DNA of 60,919 nt, from the IMG/VR virus record IMGVR_UViG_3300042991_000522, positions 1 to 60,919 of that record; one strand, given 5' to 3'. The notes under the pieces are model-generated. The model did no database searches. It saw only the letters and a program-made list of their open reading frames with translations, and had not been told where the DNA came from. Made by a program: the position numbers and the translations under genes. This document shows positions 1 through 7,421 of this stretch, piece by piece (within the stretch, counting starts at the first letter, position 1; every line of letters begins with the position of its first letter). Origin of the DNA: a virus.

Positions 1-605
1 TTAGTACTCATAACATCTAATAAATGTTCTGGTTTATAATATAAATTTTTCACTATGTCATTATAATTATACAATTGTTCATTATCAAAAATAACATTAA
101 CAGACGGCTTTATATTAATATAAAAATCATTATAATAATCTAACATTTTAATCATTTCTAAATAAAAATAGGTTGATGTAAATACACATTTACAATTATT
201 ATTTTTAATATAATAATCCAATATAATATTTTTTTGATAATTAAAATTAAAAACCTCATCATAAATTATTAATTCGGGTTTAATTTTGTGTAATATAGAA
301 TCGTAAGAATTTATACTTTTTATAGTTACATCATTATTGTTTATAAATGACAATTTATTAATACTTTTATTATTTTTTGAAACATATGCACCAATTTCTT
401 TTAATATTTTTGAAAAAATATAATATTCACTTCTTGTATTGTGTACAAGAAGTAATATATCTTTATCTGAATTATTTTTTATAAAATCTTCAATAACAGA
501 AATAATTAAATATGACTTACCACTTTGTCTTGGCCATAATACTATTGATTTATTATATTTAGCCAACTTATTAAAAGTGTATTCTTGATAAGAATTTAAT
601 TGCAT
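1..605 (-). CDS. Terminase-large-subunit-like P-loop ATPase (partial)
   Basis: The ATG is at 605 and the frame stays open for about 201 codons until it leaves the left edge, so only the N-terminal ATPase part is present. Residues 24-31 read WPRQSGKS, a Walker A loop with the R-Q-x-G-K-S form typical of phage terminase large subunits. LIIYDE at 112-117 fits Walker B plus the catalytic glutamate. Terminases package DNA into proheads; the C-terminal nuclease domain that would settle this lies outside the window. A phage helicase is the main alternative. A perfect hairpin ends one base before the start codon. Confidence 0.65.
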   Translation of the reverse strand, partial: MQLNSYQEYTFNKLAKYNKSIVLWPRQSGKSYLIISVIEDFIKNNSDKDILLLVHNTRSEYYIFSKILKEIGAYVSKNNKSINKLSFINNNDVTIKSINSYDSILHKIKPELIIYDEVFNFNYQKNIILDYYIKNNNCKCVFTSTYFYLEMIKMLDYYNDFYINIKPSVNVIFDNEQLYNYNDIVKNLYYKPEHLLDVMST

Positions 606-606
606 T

Positions 607-646
607 AAAAAAGTCTTTTCTTATTTTAATTAGAAAAGACTTTTTT
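607..646. terminator. Perfect bidirectional terminator hairpin
   Basis: A 14-bp perfect stem (607-620 with 633-646, 12-nt loop) carries an A run on one side and a T run on the other, so it can work as an intrinsic terminator on both strands. On the minus strand it closes the KLNE array, and its U-tract runs straight into the ATG at 605. It may therefore also affect translation of the terminase-like gene. Confidence 0.8.
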
Positions 647-666
647 GTTTATATTATTTATAAAGT

Positions 667-894
667 CTATTTATTTTTTGAAGCTTTTTTTCTAACTTCT
701 GATGACTTTTTAGATTTAAGACCATTACATTCTGGTCCAAATCCATTAACCAAACTTTCTGGTACAGTTAAAGTCCTACCACACCTTGCACAAGTACCTC
801 TGTGATAAAAATTAATATCATCATGCGTTTTATCTTTATTTAACAAATTAAAGAAAAAATTAAATGCTTTATAAGAAACAGCGTCCTCACTCAT
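667..894 (-). CDS. DUF6011-like zinc-binding protein
   Basis: 75 residues. A four-cysteine motif CARCGRTLTVPESL...GFGPEC occupies the middle and matches the CxxCGRxLT-x-PxSxxxGxGPxC pattern I associate with DUF6011, a small zinc-binding domain common in phages. The rest is lysine-rich and has no clear domain. It is the last gene of the minus-strand array and its start overlaps the stop of the upstream gene (TAATG). Molecular role unknown. Confidence 0.8.
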   Translation of the reverse strand: MSEDAVSYKAFNFFFNLLNKDKTHDDINFYHRGTCARCGRTLTVPESLVNGFGPECNGLKSKKSSEVRKKASKNK

Positions 895-1040
895 TATACA
901 TAATATCCATCATTATAAGAATTAATATGTGAAAATAATTCATATTCTTTTCCATAAATATGTAAAATTTTTCCTTCTTCGTCATATACATTTTTTATGC
1001 AAAGTACACAGTCGCCTCTTTTTAAATTATTTTCATTCAT
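894..1040 (-). CDS. 48-residue GD-x-V core protein without tag
   Basis: A small frame of 48 codons starts with ATG at 1040 and stops with TAA overlapping the next ATG. Near the N-terminus it has KRGDCVLCIKN, which matches the K-x-GD-x-V/L-x-C-I-K-N opening of several neighbours, but it lacks the basic C-terminal tag. It overlaps the upstream gene by 8 bases, as is usual in this operon. Probably a shortened paralogue. Confidence 0.65.
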   Translation of the reverse strand: MNENNLKRGDCVLCIKNVYDEEGKILHIYGKEYELFSHINSYNDGYYV

Positions 1041-1263
1041 TTTTTAATTTCTTCAATTTAAGTTTTCTATATTCGTTTTTTGTAAAAAAAAAGTCTTTAA
1101 AATTACTTGGATGTAATATTTTTCTTTGGTTATTATCATCAAAGAATTCAAAATATTCAACTACTAACCAACCTTCATCTTTATGATATGTTGCGTCATA
1201 TGTTTTATTTTTTGTGAGTTTAGCTTTTCCTTTTTTAAAATTTTTTTTGGCTATTATTTCCAT
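1033..1263 (-). CDS. KLNE-family small protein
   Basis: 76 residues. The core contains the pattern KGKAKLTKNKTYDAT, like a short beta-barrel opening, and ends ahead of the tag EYRKLKLKKLKNE. Start and stop overlap both neighbours by a few bases, consistent with translational coupling. No known domain recognised. Confidence 0.8.
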   Translation of the reverse strand: MEIIAKKNFKKGKAKLTKNKTYDATYHKDEGWLVVEYFEFFDDNNQRKILHPSNFKDFFFTKNEYRKLKLKKLKNE

Positions 1264-1520
1264 TTTATATTATTTAGTTTTTCTCTTCTATTCATTTTTA
1301 TTGATTTTTCAACAAATGTTTCGTGTATTTTGTTGGCTTTATCAATATCATTTATATTAGGTAAATTTTTATCTAATGTTAATATATTACGATAATTATC
1401 ATGTTCAATAATTTTGAAGTGTTCTGAGGTGTACCATTTTGGTAGTTTACCGCCACACCATTTTAAAATTTCTGGTTTATATAATGTGACAATGTCTCCT
1501 ATTTTAAATAATCCTTTCAT
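1254..1520 (-). CDS. KLNE-family protein, GD-x-V/PxWY subfamily
   Basis: 88 residues. The core opens FKIGDIVTL and contains LPKWYTSEHFKII and DKNLPN, motifs shared with the genes at 1521, 2203, 5215 and 12544, so these are recent paralogues. The C-terminal tag is NRREKLNNIKWK. The GD-x-V start followed by beta-strand-like segments suggests an SH3/KOW-like fold; this is inferred from pattern only. Confidence 0.85.
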   Translation of the reverse strand: MKGLFKIGDIVTLYKPEILKWCGGKLPKWYTSEHFKIIEHDNYRNILTLDKNLPNINDIDKANKIHETFVEKSIKMNRREKLNNIKWK

Positions 1521-1793
1521 TTATTTTATTAAGTTTAATTTTTTTAATTTTTCTCTTCTATTTACTTTTGTTGCTTTTTTTATAAGTGTATTACGTATTT
1601 TATTAGGTTCGACCATTGGATTTAAATTAGGTAAATCTTTATTTAATATCACCACATCTTTCATAATTTTATCATGACCAACAATTTTAAATTCATCTGC
1701 AGAATACCAAATTGGTAGTGTATTGTGACACCATTTTAGAATTTCTTTTTTATTTAATATAACAATATCTCCTATTTTAAATATTTCATCCAT
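1521..1793 (-). CDS. KLNE-family protein, GD-x-V/PxWY subfamily
   Basis: 90 residues, the closest relative of its downstream neighbour: both share FKIGDIV, ILKWC, a P-x-WY-x2-E-F-x-I block and NK(D/N)LPN in the same order. The tag is NRREKLKKLNLIK. The pair abut without overlap, which looks like a tandem duplication. Confidence 0.85.
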   Translation of the reverse strand: MDEIFKIGDIVILNKKEILKWCHNTLPIWYSADEFKIVGHDKIMKDVVILNKDLPNLNPMVEPNKIRNTLIKKATKVNRREKLKKLNLIK

Positions 1794-2020
1794 TTATTTG
1801 ATTTTAGTTTTTTCAATTTTATCATTCTAACTTCTTTTTCTGATATAAAAAATTTGTCAATATACCAATATTTATTACCATCATCTGATAAAATATTAAG
1901 ATATTCTGATTTCATATCTAATATTTTATATTTTTTATTGGGTGATAGAAAGCATAGATAATTATGTTTTTCTTTTTCCCATTTATCGCCACAATATATT
2001 GTATCTCCTATTTTAAGCAT
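1772..2020 (-). CDS. KLNE-family protein with run-on C-terminus
   Basis: 82 residues. The core opens MLKIGDTIYCGDKW and includes KKYKILDM. The tag VRMIKLKKLKSN is followed by extra residues KWMKYLK, because the frame reads 22 bases into the next gene before its stop. The tag is normally at the very end, so the run-on may come from loss of the original stop. Confidence 0.8.
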   Translation of the reverse strand: MLKIGDTIYCGDKWEKEKHNYLCFLSPNKKYKILDMKSEYLNILSDDGNKYWYIDKFFISEKEVRMIKLKKLKSNKWMKYLK

Positions 2021-2213
2021 TTTGTAATTTTTCTAACTTTTCTTTTCTAATTTGTTTTACTGTTGCGAAACATTCTTTTTCAAATATATCTATATAACCT
2101 ATATCACAGAACATTGAATATGTTAATTCATTTTCCTTGACTACTGTGTACCATTGTTCCTTTGTTAATTGAAAGAAGTAGTAAGGTTCGTTATTTATAC
2201 ATTTAACTTTCAT
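2013..2213 (-). CDS. KLNE-family small protein
   Basis: 66 residues opening MKVKCINNEPYYFF and ending IRKEKLEKLQNA. A central phenylalanine/tyrosine-rich strand-like segment is visible but no named domain. It overlaps neighbours by 8 and 11 bases. Confidence 0.8.
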   Translation of the reverse strand: MKVKCINNEPYYFFQLTKEQWYTVVKENELTYSMFCDIGYIDIFEKECFATVKQIRKEKLEKLQNA

Positions 2214-2454
2214 TTAATTTTTGTAGTTTTTCTTTTCTTTCAGTTATTATTGATAATTTTAGAAACTCAGGTGTTATTGTATTAAAATTTTTTAAAGGGT
2301 TTGGAAATTCTGGCTCAAGATATGCGCAATCATGTGTCATATCAATTATTTCGTATGTTTCTGTTGTGTACCAATCTGGTATATGACCTTTATATTTTAA
2401 GATTTTTTCAAAGTTTAATATCACCAAATCTCCTATTTTAAATTCTCTATTCAT
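2203..2454 (-). CDS. KLNE-family protein, GD-x-V/PxWY subfamily
   Basis: 83 residues. FKIGDLVILNFEKILKY, then IPDWYTTETYEII and PEFPNP, place it with the genes at 1254 and 1521. The tag is ERKEKLQKLNES. No catalytic residues are evident. Confidence 0.85.
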   Translation of the reverse strand: MNREFKIGDLVILNFEKILKYKGHIPDWYTTETYEIIDMTHDCAYLEPEFPNPLKNFNTITPEFLKLSIITERKEKLQKLNES

Positions 2455-2701
2455 TTAATTTTTTTAATTTACGTTTTCTATATTGTATTAGTGTACAAAA
2501 GTGTTCATGAAATTTAAATTCATCTGTTGTATCTTTTTTTATTGTATAAAAACTTGATGAATCATTATTAGGTCTTTCATTCATAATTTGTACTCTATTA
2601 ATTCTAACTAGTTCTATTGTATAAAAATTATTTTCAAGAAAGAATGTAACACCATGTTTTTCTATAGTTTTTGTGCAATATAGTTTATCTCCTGCTTTCA
2701 T
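2447..2701 (-). CDS. KLNE-family protein, GDKLYC subfamily
   Basis: 84 residues. It begins MKAGDKLYCTKTIEKHG and continues FFLENNFYTIE, nearly matching the next gene upstream; this defines a second core subfamily. The tag is YRKRKLKKLNE. Confidence 0.85.
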   Translation of the reverse strand: MKAGDKLYCTKTIEKHGVTFFLENNFYTIELVRINRVQIMNERPNNDSSSFYTIKKDTTDEFKFHEHFCTLIQYRKRKLKKLNE

Positions 2702-2951
2702 TTAGTTTTTTAAGTTTAAGTTTTCTATATGCGGTTTCTGTCATAAAATAGTCATAAAAATTATAATCATCGTCAGCATTAAATGGTGATAGATGAAAAT
2801 TTGATGATAAAAAAAGGTTTGACATATCATTTATAATTTCTATATTGTAATTATCTGCTGATTCTATTTTGTGTAGTTTATTTTCTAAAAAAAATATTCT
2901 ACCATGATGTATTAAAGTTTTAGTGCAATATAGTTTATCTCCTGCTTTCAT
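2685..2951 (-). CDS. KLNE-family protein, GDKLYC subfamily
   Basis: 88 residues beginning MKAGDKLYCTKTLIHHG, then FFLENKLHKIE. Strong identity with the gene at 2447 at both ends and divergence in the middle suggest duplication followed by rapid change of the central loop. The tag is YRKLKLKKLNESRR; the last codons also encode the start region of the next gene. Confidence 0.85.
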   Translation of the reverse strand: MKAGDKLYCTKTLIHHGRIFFLENKLHKIESADNYNIEIINDMSNLFLSSNFHLSPFNADDDYNFYDYFMTETAYRKLKLKKLNESRR

Positions 2952-3186
2952 TTATTTTTTCTATTTTAAGTTTTCTTAATTCTTTTTCTGTTATAAAATT
3001 TTCTATGTGGTAGTGATTATTTTGCTTATCTTCTTTTATCCAATAAAACACAGAATTTTCACTTATTTTCATATAAAAACCAATGTTGGCTATTGTATAT
3101 TTTTTACCATTAACCAATTGTTTAACATCTGGTTTTTTTTGATGATATATTACAACTTCACCTATTTTATATTTTACTCGACTCAT
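2935..3186 (-). CDS. KLNE-family small protein
   Basis: 83 residues. KYKIGEVVIYHQKK, then NGKKYTIANIG, look like the same SH3-like core in divergent form; YWIKED follows. The tag is LRKLKIEKINESRR. Confidence 0.8.
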   Translation of the reverse strand: MSRVKYKIGEVVIYHQKKPDVKQLVNGKKYTIANIGFYMKISENSVFYWIKEDKQNNHYHIENFITEKELRKLKIEKINESRR

Positions 3187-3442
3187 TTAGTTTTTGTATT
3201 TTAAGTGTTCTCAATTCTTTTTCTGTCATAAAGTATTTTCTATATTTGATATTTAGTGAATATGTTGGATTTGTTGTGACTTTAATTTTTTCATCATAAA
3301 TATAAAAGTTATTATATTTAATAACATTTGATACATATTGTATTATATGATATTTTAAATTTTCTCTATATGTTATATTATTAATTGTGAATGTTTTTAT
3401 ACATATAACGTTTAGTGATTTCATATCATTTGGTTTTTTCAT
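3167..3442 (-). CDS. KLNE-family small protein
   Basis: 91 residues. The region before LNVICIKTFTINNITY is a short extra N-terminus; the core then resembles the GDKLYC group without the GD pair. The tag is LRTLKIQKLNESSKI. An internal start is possible. Confidence 0.75.
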   Translation of the reverse strand: MKKPNDMKSLNVICIKTFTINNITYRENLKYHIIQYVSNVIKYNNFYIYDEKIKVTTNPTYSLNIKYRKYFMTEKELRTLKIQKLNESSKI

Positions 3443-3695
3443 TTAGTTTTTGTATTTTTTGTTTTCTAATTTCCTTTTTAGTTGCAAAATAATCTTCAAA
3501 AATATAATAATATTTTTTATTCATTTTTGATGATGGTTGATAAATATAATGACAACAAATATGATATTGATTAGTTTCAACACTAATCGAAATTTGATTT
3601 TTATCAATATCAATTTTTTGAATAGTATAAGTATTATTTTTTAAATTTATCTTTTCTCTATTCTTTATACACAATATTTTATCACCTACTTTCAT
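3426..3695 (-). CDS. KLNE-family protein, GDKLYC subfamily
   Basis: 89 residues beginning MKVGDKILCIKNREKIN and containing NNTYTIQKIDIDKN. The central part is rich in His, Cys and Tyr (YHICCHYIY). The tag is IRKQKIQKLNEKTK. It overlaps the next gene by four bases (ATGA type). Confidence 0.85.
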   Translation of the reverse strand: MKVGDKILCIKNREKINLKNNTYTIQKIDIDKNQISISVETNQYHICCHYIYQPSSKMNKKYYYIFEDYFATKKEIRKQKIQKLNEKTK

Positions 3696-3952
3696 TTATT
3701 TTTTTTTATTTTATCTTTTCTTAATTCTTTTTCTGATATAAAATAGTCTGAAAATATAAAATATGTACCAAAATTTTTTATGCTCCAATATTTTTCTCCA
3801 TTTTCTGATGTAGTTTTAATATATTTATCTAGAACATCTAATTTAATTTCTAATATTGTATATTTTTTACTTTTTAATACTACAATATATTTTTGACTGT
3901 CATTTTTACGTATAAGGTTTTTTATACAAAATACTTTATCTCCTTCTTTCAT
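3692..3952 (-). CDS. KLNE-family protein, GDKLYC subfamily
   Basis: 86 residues beginning MKEGDKVFCIKNLIRKN, with KKYTILEI and GEKYWSIK in the core. The C-terminus LRKDKIKKNK is a shortened tag. Its first codons overlap the end of the interrupted gene upstream. Confidence 0.8.
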   Translation of the reverse strand: MKEGDKVFCIKNLIRKNDSQKYIVVLKSKKYTILEIKLDVLDKYIKTTSENGEKYWSIKNFGTYFIFSDYFISEKELRKDKIKKNK

Positions 3953-4220
3953 TTAATTTTTGTATTTTTTCTCTTCTAGTTTTTTTATCATCTTTAACAA
4001 TTATTTTTTCTACTATTAATTGAGATAATGACTAACCGTAAATTCCTTCTGTCATTGCCCAGTGATTATTATGTTCTACAAATTTTAAATTTTCTATTTG
4101 ACAATAATATGGATATTTTATTCTTTTATTAACAGGACAATTTCCATTTAACGTACTAGACCAAATTGATGGTCGTTTGGTTATTATTATATAGTCTCCT
4201 ATCTTAAAATTGTGTTTCAT
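3936..4220 (-). pseudogene. KLNE-family gene interrupted by in-frame TAG
   Basis: The frame from ATG 4220 opens MKHNFKIGDYIIITKRP and stops at TAG 4034-4032 after 62 codons. The same frame continues for 32 more codons and ends with a perfect family tag, TRREKIQKLNERR, at the usual overlap with the next gene. The simplest reading is a nonsense mutation of a 94-residue gene. Amber readthrough is possible, but TAG ends other genes here (for example 16823-17119), so genome-wide recoding is unlikely. Confidence 0.75.
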
Positions 4221-4428
4221 TTATATTATTTAATTTTTGTATTTTTTCTTTTCTTTCTTGTTTAAGATTTATAAAAAAATTTATTGGTACCCAATGACTC
4301 ATACCTTTTTGATCTATTACATAAGCAAAATTGTTATCGTGTATATCATAGTAATCAAAATAAAAAATTCTATTTTTTTTTAATAGTATGCTACCTTCTT
4401 GATATATTAATTTATCTCCTTTTTTCAT
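4204..4428 (-). CDS. KLNE-family small protein
   Basis: 74 residues beginning MKKGDKLIYQEGSILLKKN, with MSHWVPINFF in the centre. The tag ERKEKIQKLN is followed by NINETQF, which comes from overlap with the downstream gene. Confidence 0.8.
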   Translation of the reverse strand: MKKGDKLIYQEGSILLKKNRIFYFDYYDIHDNNFAYVIDQKGMSHWVPINFFINLKQERKEKIQKLNNINETQF

Positions 4429-4681
4429 TTATTTTTTGAATTTTAAGTTTTCTACATTCTTTGATATTATCCAGGTATGATGATGTTATTTTGTCTGAAC
4501 CCATTGATAGCACTTTATTTATATAAACTATTTGATTATCATTATTATCTACTTCTCTTGATATTTGTGTTATTGTGAAAATTTCATTTGTAAGAGTCCA
4601 TTTTGGATTGCTCTTAAGTATTGAATATACTTTTTTTGGATTTATTATTACTTTGTCTCCAATTTTAAATATTGTTTTCAT
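4412..4681 (-). CDS. KLNE-family protein, GD-x-V/PxW subfamily
   Basis: 89 residues. FKIGDKVIINPKKVYSILK, NPKWTLTNEIFTI and NKVLS align with the PxWY subfamily although the tyrosine has been lost. The tag is CRKLKIQKINEKRR. Confidence 0.8.
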   Translation of the reverse strand: MKTIFKIGDKVIINPKKVYSILKSNPKWTLTNEIFTITQISREVDNNDNQIVYINKVLSMGSDKITSSYLDNIKECRKLKIQKINEKRR

Positions 4682-4865
4682 CTATTTTTTGTAATTTAAG
4701 TTTTCTAAGTTCTGTTTTATAATTAATTTTTATATATTCATCATATGTATCTGCTGAATTTTGAAATTTCGTAGCATCTTCTATATTGCTAGAAAATCTA
4801 TAGTCGTAATTATCATAAGAGCACCAATATTTACCATTTTTAATATTTTTCAGTACATATGTCAT
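4665..4865 (-). CDS. KLNE-family protein, NxKxGKY subfamily
   Basis: 66 residues. KNIKNGKYWCSYD, a middle NIEDATKF and a final LRKLKLQKIDENNI match the genes at 15041 and 19138 in order and spacing. This third core type lacks the GD-x-V start. No function recognised. Confidence 0.8.
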   Translation of the reverse strand: MTYVLKNIKNGKYWCSYDNYDYRFSSNIEDATKFQNSADTYDEYIKINYKTELRKLKLQKIDENNI

Positions 4866-5097
4866 ATAATTTATCTAATTTATTTTTTCTATTTTGTTTA
4901 AAATCACTAAAGTAGCCATCTTTTTTATTAAAAGTTGCTAAATCAAAACTATGTCTCTCATTTTCATCATCAATTATATAATAAGAGTCACCTATAATAT
5001 CTATTACTTGGTATATTTTATTAACTGTGGTGGTATGTCTTCGGTCTGACCTCATTATACATGGATCCACACAAATTATATTATCTCCTATTTTCAT
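4840..5097 (-). CDS. KLNE-family SH3-like protein
   Basis: 85 residues beginning MKIGDNIICVDPCIM, then NKIYQVIDIIGDSYYIIDD, a plausible small beta-barrel core. The tag NRKNKLDKL is followed by YDICTEKY, read through the start of the next gene. Confidence 0.8.
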   Translation of the reverse strand: MKIGDNIICVDPCIMRSDRRHTTTVNKIYQVIDIIGDSYYIIDDENERHSFDLATFNKKDGYFSDFKQNRKNKLDKLYDICTEKY

Positions 5098-5218
5098 ATA
5101 TTGTGTTTTGAAGTTTAATTGCTATTCTATATGTTAATGGTGTTGATGGTCTATTCCAATACTCATTATTTTGTATAATAGTATTCAAATCAATATCTTC
5201 TATTATTTCTATTTTCAT
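5081..5218 (-). CDS. 45-residue protein in KLNE operon
   Basis: An ATG at 5218 opens a 45-codon frame (begins MKIEIIEDIDLN, ends NTIYENRR) that exactly fills the space between its neighbours, overlapping each by a few bases as the rest of the operon does. It lacks the tag, so it may be a remnant. No domain recognised. Confidence 0.6.
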   Translation of the reverse strand: MKIEIIEDIDLNTIIQNNEYWNRPSTPLTYRIAIKLQNTIYENRR

Positions 5219-5475
5219 TTATTTTCGTATATTTTATTTAATTTTTCTTTTCTATTTTTCTTTATTGCTGGTAAAAGATAATATGTTGCTATAGTATTAT
5301 TATTATTATTACGTGATAAATTTTTGTCTAAATAAGCTAATGGGTACTCAGAATTATAATCAATATTTATAATTTGAAATATCTCTGGTGAAAACCACAT
5401 GGGTCTAATACCACCAAAACATGATAATTTTTCGTTTATTTTAACAAAATCACCAATTTTTAATTTTATCTTCAT
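5215..5475 (-). CDS. KLNE-family protein, GD-x-V/PxW subfamily
   Basis: 86 residues, first gene of the leftmost minus-strand array. LKIGDFVKINEKLSC, then GIRPMWFSPEIFQII and DKNLSRNN mark it as a PxWY relative. A run of asparagines (ATT repeat) expands the centre. The tag is NRKEKLNKIYENK. An imperfect TATATTAG element lies just upstream on the minus strand. Confidence 0.85.
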   Translation of the reverse strand: MKIKLKIGDFVKINEKLSCFGGIRPMWFSPEIFQIINIDYNSEYPLAYLDKNLSRNNNNNTIATYYLLPAIKKNRKEKLNKIYENK

Positions 5476-5557
5476 ATTACATTAATATTTTACTAATATA
5501 GTTAAAAAATTATTTAAAAAAAATTTTTTTAAAATTTTTTGTTTTAAATATTTTTAT

Positions 5558-5565
5558 TATATTTG
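5558..5565 (+). promoter_or_regulatory. Bacteroidota-type -7 element
   Basis: TATATTTG matches TAnnTTTG and lies 16 bases before the ATG at 5582. The surrounding spacer to the divergent array is almost pure A/T. Confidence 0.7.
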
Positions 5566-5581
5566 AAATAAAAAAAATTAT

Positions 5582-5995
5582 ATGTATAGAATAATTGAAA
5601 AAATTAATGGTAAATCTACTTTTTATGTTCAGAAAAAATATGGATTATTTTGGTCAAAAATAGTAGCACCTTATGGTTATGCTCTTTTATCAACAGCATT
5701 TTTTGTAGCACTGACTATTATGTTTTTTATATTTGGTATAAAATTTAACAGCAATAATTTTCCTGTTGGTCTTATATCTTTACCAATTGCTTTTTTAATA
5801 ATTGCTATTTGTTCAGCTACTATGAGTGATTTTAGAATATTTATAAAATTTGATGATTTATATGATTCTAGAAATTATATAATTAATAAGGAAAAAATTA
5901 AAATAGAAAGAAAAACTATTGTACATTATATGAATGATCGTGAAGAACGTGCTGATAAATTAAAAAAAATAAATAGGAAAAAATTATTTAAATAA
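5582..5995 (+). CDS. Membrane protein, RIIEK/FYVQKK family, KLNE tag
   Basis: 137 residues. The N-terminal block YRIIEKINGKSTFYVQKK is shared with the proteins at 13119 and 14599. Two hydrophobic helices (about residues 32-52 and 60-80) follow, and the cytosolic tail ends EERADKLKKINRK. An inner-membrane protein with cytosolic ends is the best guess; function unknown. Confidence 0.8.
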   Translation: MYRIIEKINGKSTFYVQKKYGLFWSKIVAPYGYALLSTAFFVALTIMFFIFGIKFNSNNFPVGLISLPIAFLIIAICSATMSDFRIFIKFDDLYDSRNYIINKEKIKIERKTIVHYMNDREERADKLKKINRKKLFK

Positions 5996-5996
5996 T

Positions 5997-6458
5997 TTAA
6001 ATATTATATTTATTGACATGATCGCCCATTCCTACTAATGGTAATAGATAATTATATTTTTTTAAGCCATATTCTTTGGCTTTTTCAATTTCTTCAAGTT
6101 GTTCAGAATTTAATATTGGAGCATTTTTATGTATAATTATAACTTCATTTTTTCTTTCATCATTCCAAACTTTAATATTATATTTATCATTTAAATCTGA
6201 TTTTGCTATAATTTCTTTAATTGTTTTATAATCTTTCTCATTATTTCCTTCATCTCCCCATGTTCTTCTGCGATTATAATTAGTTTCAAAATATGGTTTA
6301 TTTATATATTGAGAATTTACCTGTTTTTCTAATTCTTCTGCTGTATGACTTTTTACACGATAATATGTGTTACCATTTCGACCTTTTGATTCAAAATCAC
6401 CAAAATTTTTATTTTTAAAATAGTTATAAATAGCATCATAATCACTATCAACAGCCAT
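5997..6458 (-). CDS. KYNI-ended protein lacking the N-terminal tag
   Basis: 153 residues ending HVNKYNI. It begins MAVDSDYDAIYNYF with no MKHLK-like start, and directly follows (TAAATG) a frame that has the N-terminal tag but no KYNI. The two may once have been a single gene or exchanged ends. The centre contains charged helices (EQLEEIEKAKEYGLKKY) but no named domain. Confidence 0.75.
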   Translation of the reverse strand: MAVDSDYDAIYNYFKNKNFGDFESKGRNGNTYYRVKSHTAEELEKQVNSQYINKPYFETNYNRRRTWGDEGNNEKDYKTIKEIIAKSDLNDKYNIKVWNDERKNEVIIIHKNAPILNSEQLEEIEKAKEYGLKKYNYLLPLVGMGDHVNKYNI

Positions 6459-6711
6459 TTAAAATATTTCATGTAATTCTTTTGTTACTGTATCTATTAT
6501 TGGATTATATTGTGATTCTGTTTGATTAGTAAATCCAAAAAAAGGCATTGAGTATTTATATTCTATTTTATTTGTTATTTCTTTAAATAGGTCTATAAAT
6601 TTATAATAATCTTCGAAGTAATATGATAATTTTTTTTAAGTTAGAAAACAGAGTTCTAATATCATAAATATATTCTTTATTATAATTTTCGTATTTTTTT
6701 AGGTATTTCAC
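6459..6711 (-). pseudogene. N-tagged KYNI-family gene, frameshifted at A8
   Basis: From a GTG at 6711 the frame reads (M)KYLKKYENYNKEY, a clear family N-terminus, and stops early. Removing one base from the T run at 6630-6637 (A8 in the gene) joins it to an open frame ending TKELHEIF next to the ATG of the following gene, giving 83 residues. The GTG may be a decayed ATG. Homopolymer miscall, slippage and true decay are all possible. Confidence 0.6.
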
Positions 6712-6747
6712 AGATTATATATTATTTTTAAAAAATAAATTTTTATT

Positions 6748-6759
6748 TATATATATAAT
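6748..6759 (+). promoter_or_regulatory. Late-type TTATATATATAA element
   Basis: An alternating TA element lies a few bases before the ATG at 6763, at the head of a five-gene KYNI operon. It resembles the T4 late element TATAAATA in sequence; the assignment is inferred from its repeated use upstream of KYNI and structural-type genes. Confidence 0.45.
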
Positions 6760-6762
6760 ATT

Positions 6763-7113
6763 ATGAAATATACTAAATCATTTGAAGATTTTAATGGTAA
6801 ACAAATAACATCACCAGAAATAAATTCAATAGTGAAGTTTAGTGGTTGGAGGTTTAATAAAGATTATTATCCTTGTGATGTTTATATAATTAGTGGTCAA
6901 TATTTATCTGGTGGTAGAGTGAGTAATTTTTGGTATTGGAAAAGAATTTTACCTAATGGTGATTTATCAGAAGAAGAACACGGATATGGTGATTTTTATA
7001 CACCTTTGGTTGATATGACATCAACATATACACCAGAAGAAATTAAAGAAATATATCCTGCTAAATATAAGGAATATGAATTGAGTAAGGATGCAAAAAA
7101 ATATAATATATGA
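6763..7113 (+). CDS. KYNI-family protein
   Basis: 116 residues beginning MKYTKSFEDFNG and ending KDAKKYNI. The middle has a tyrosine/tryptophan-rich beta-like stretch (GGRVSNFWYWKR) and then TPEEIKEIYPAKY, a helix also seen in the ankyrin proteins of this set. Its stop overlaps the next start in ATATGA. Confidence 0.85.
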   Translation: MKYTKSFEDFNGKQITSPEINSIVKFSGWRFNKDYYPCDVYIISGQYLSGGRVSNFWYWKRILPNGDLSEEEHGYGDFYTPLVDMTSTYTPEEIKEIYPAKYKEYELSKDAKKYNI

Positions 7114-7418
7114 TAGCAAATTTTGATAACTTTATAAAAGATGGTAATTATTATCATGGTTTAATTGGTGGACTTTGGGGTGATTTAAGGTCAACTTCAC
7201 CACTACGAAAGAACATTCAAAAATATTTTTTTGAAAAGTATCCACGTAAAGTTAATATATTAAACTCAAGTGGCTCAATAAATTCTATAACCTTAGGTAT
7301 TTTAATAAAATTTGCAAATAAGAGAAAAGATGAAGAATTATTAAGATTAATTCAAGTTTTTTTAGATCGTGTTGAAGAAATTAGAATTGAAAAAGAAGCA
7401 AAAAAATATAACATATAA
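7110..7418 (+). CDS. KYNI-family protein, MIANF-type start
   Basis: 102 residues beginning MIANFDNFIKDG, a variant of the family start, and ending EAKKYNI. The body looks helical (NSITLGILIKFANKRKDEELLRLI). No domain recognised. Confidence 0.8.
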   Translation: MIANFDNFIKDGNYYHGLIGGLWGDLRSTSPLRKNIQKYFFEKYPRKVNILNSSGSINSITLGILIKFANKRKDEELLRLIQVFLDRVEEIRIEKEAKKYNI

Positions 7419-7421
7419 TAC

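Noticed and set aside
4032-4034. Genome-wide TAG recoding as in some crAss-like phages
   Set aside because: TAG ends other apparently intact genes at their expected C-termini (for example after KYNL at 17119), and only one gene has an internal TAG.
894-5475. Arrays of toxin-antitoxin pairs
   Set aside because: Neighbours are paralogues with the same tag rather than alternating toxin and antitoxin types, and no known toxin motif was seen.
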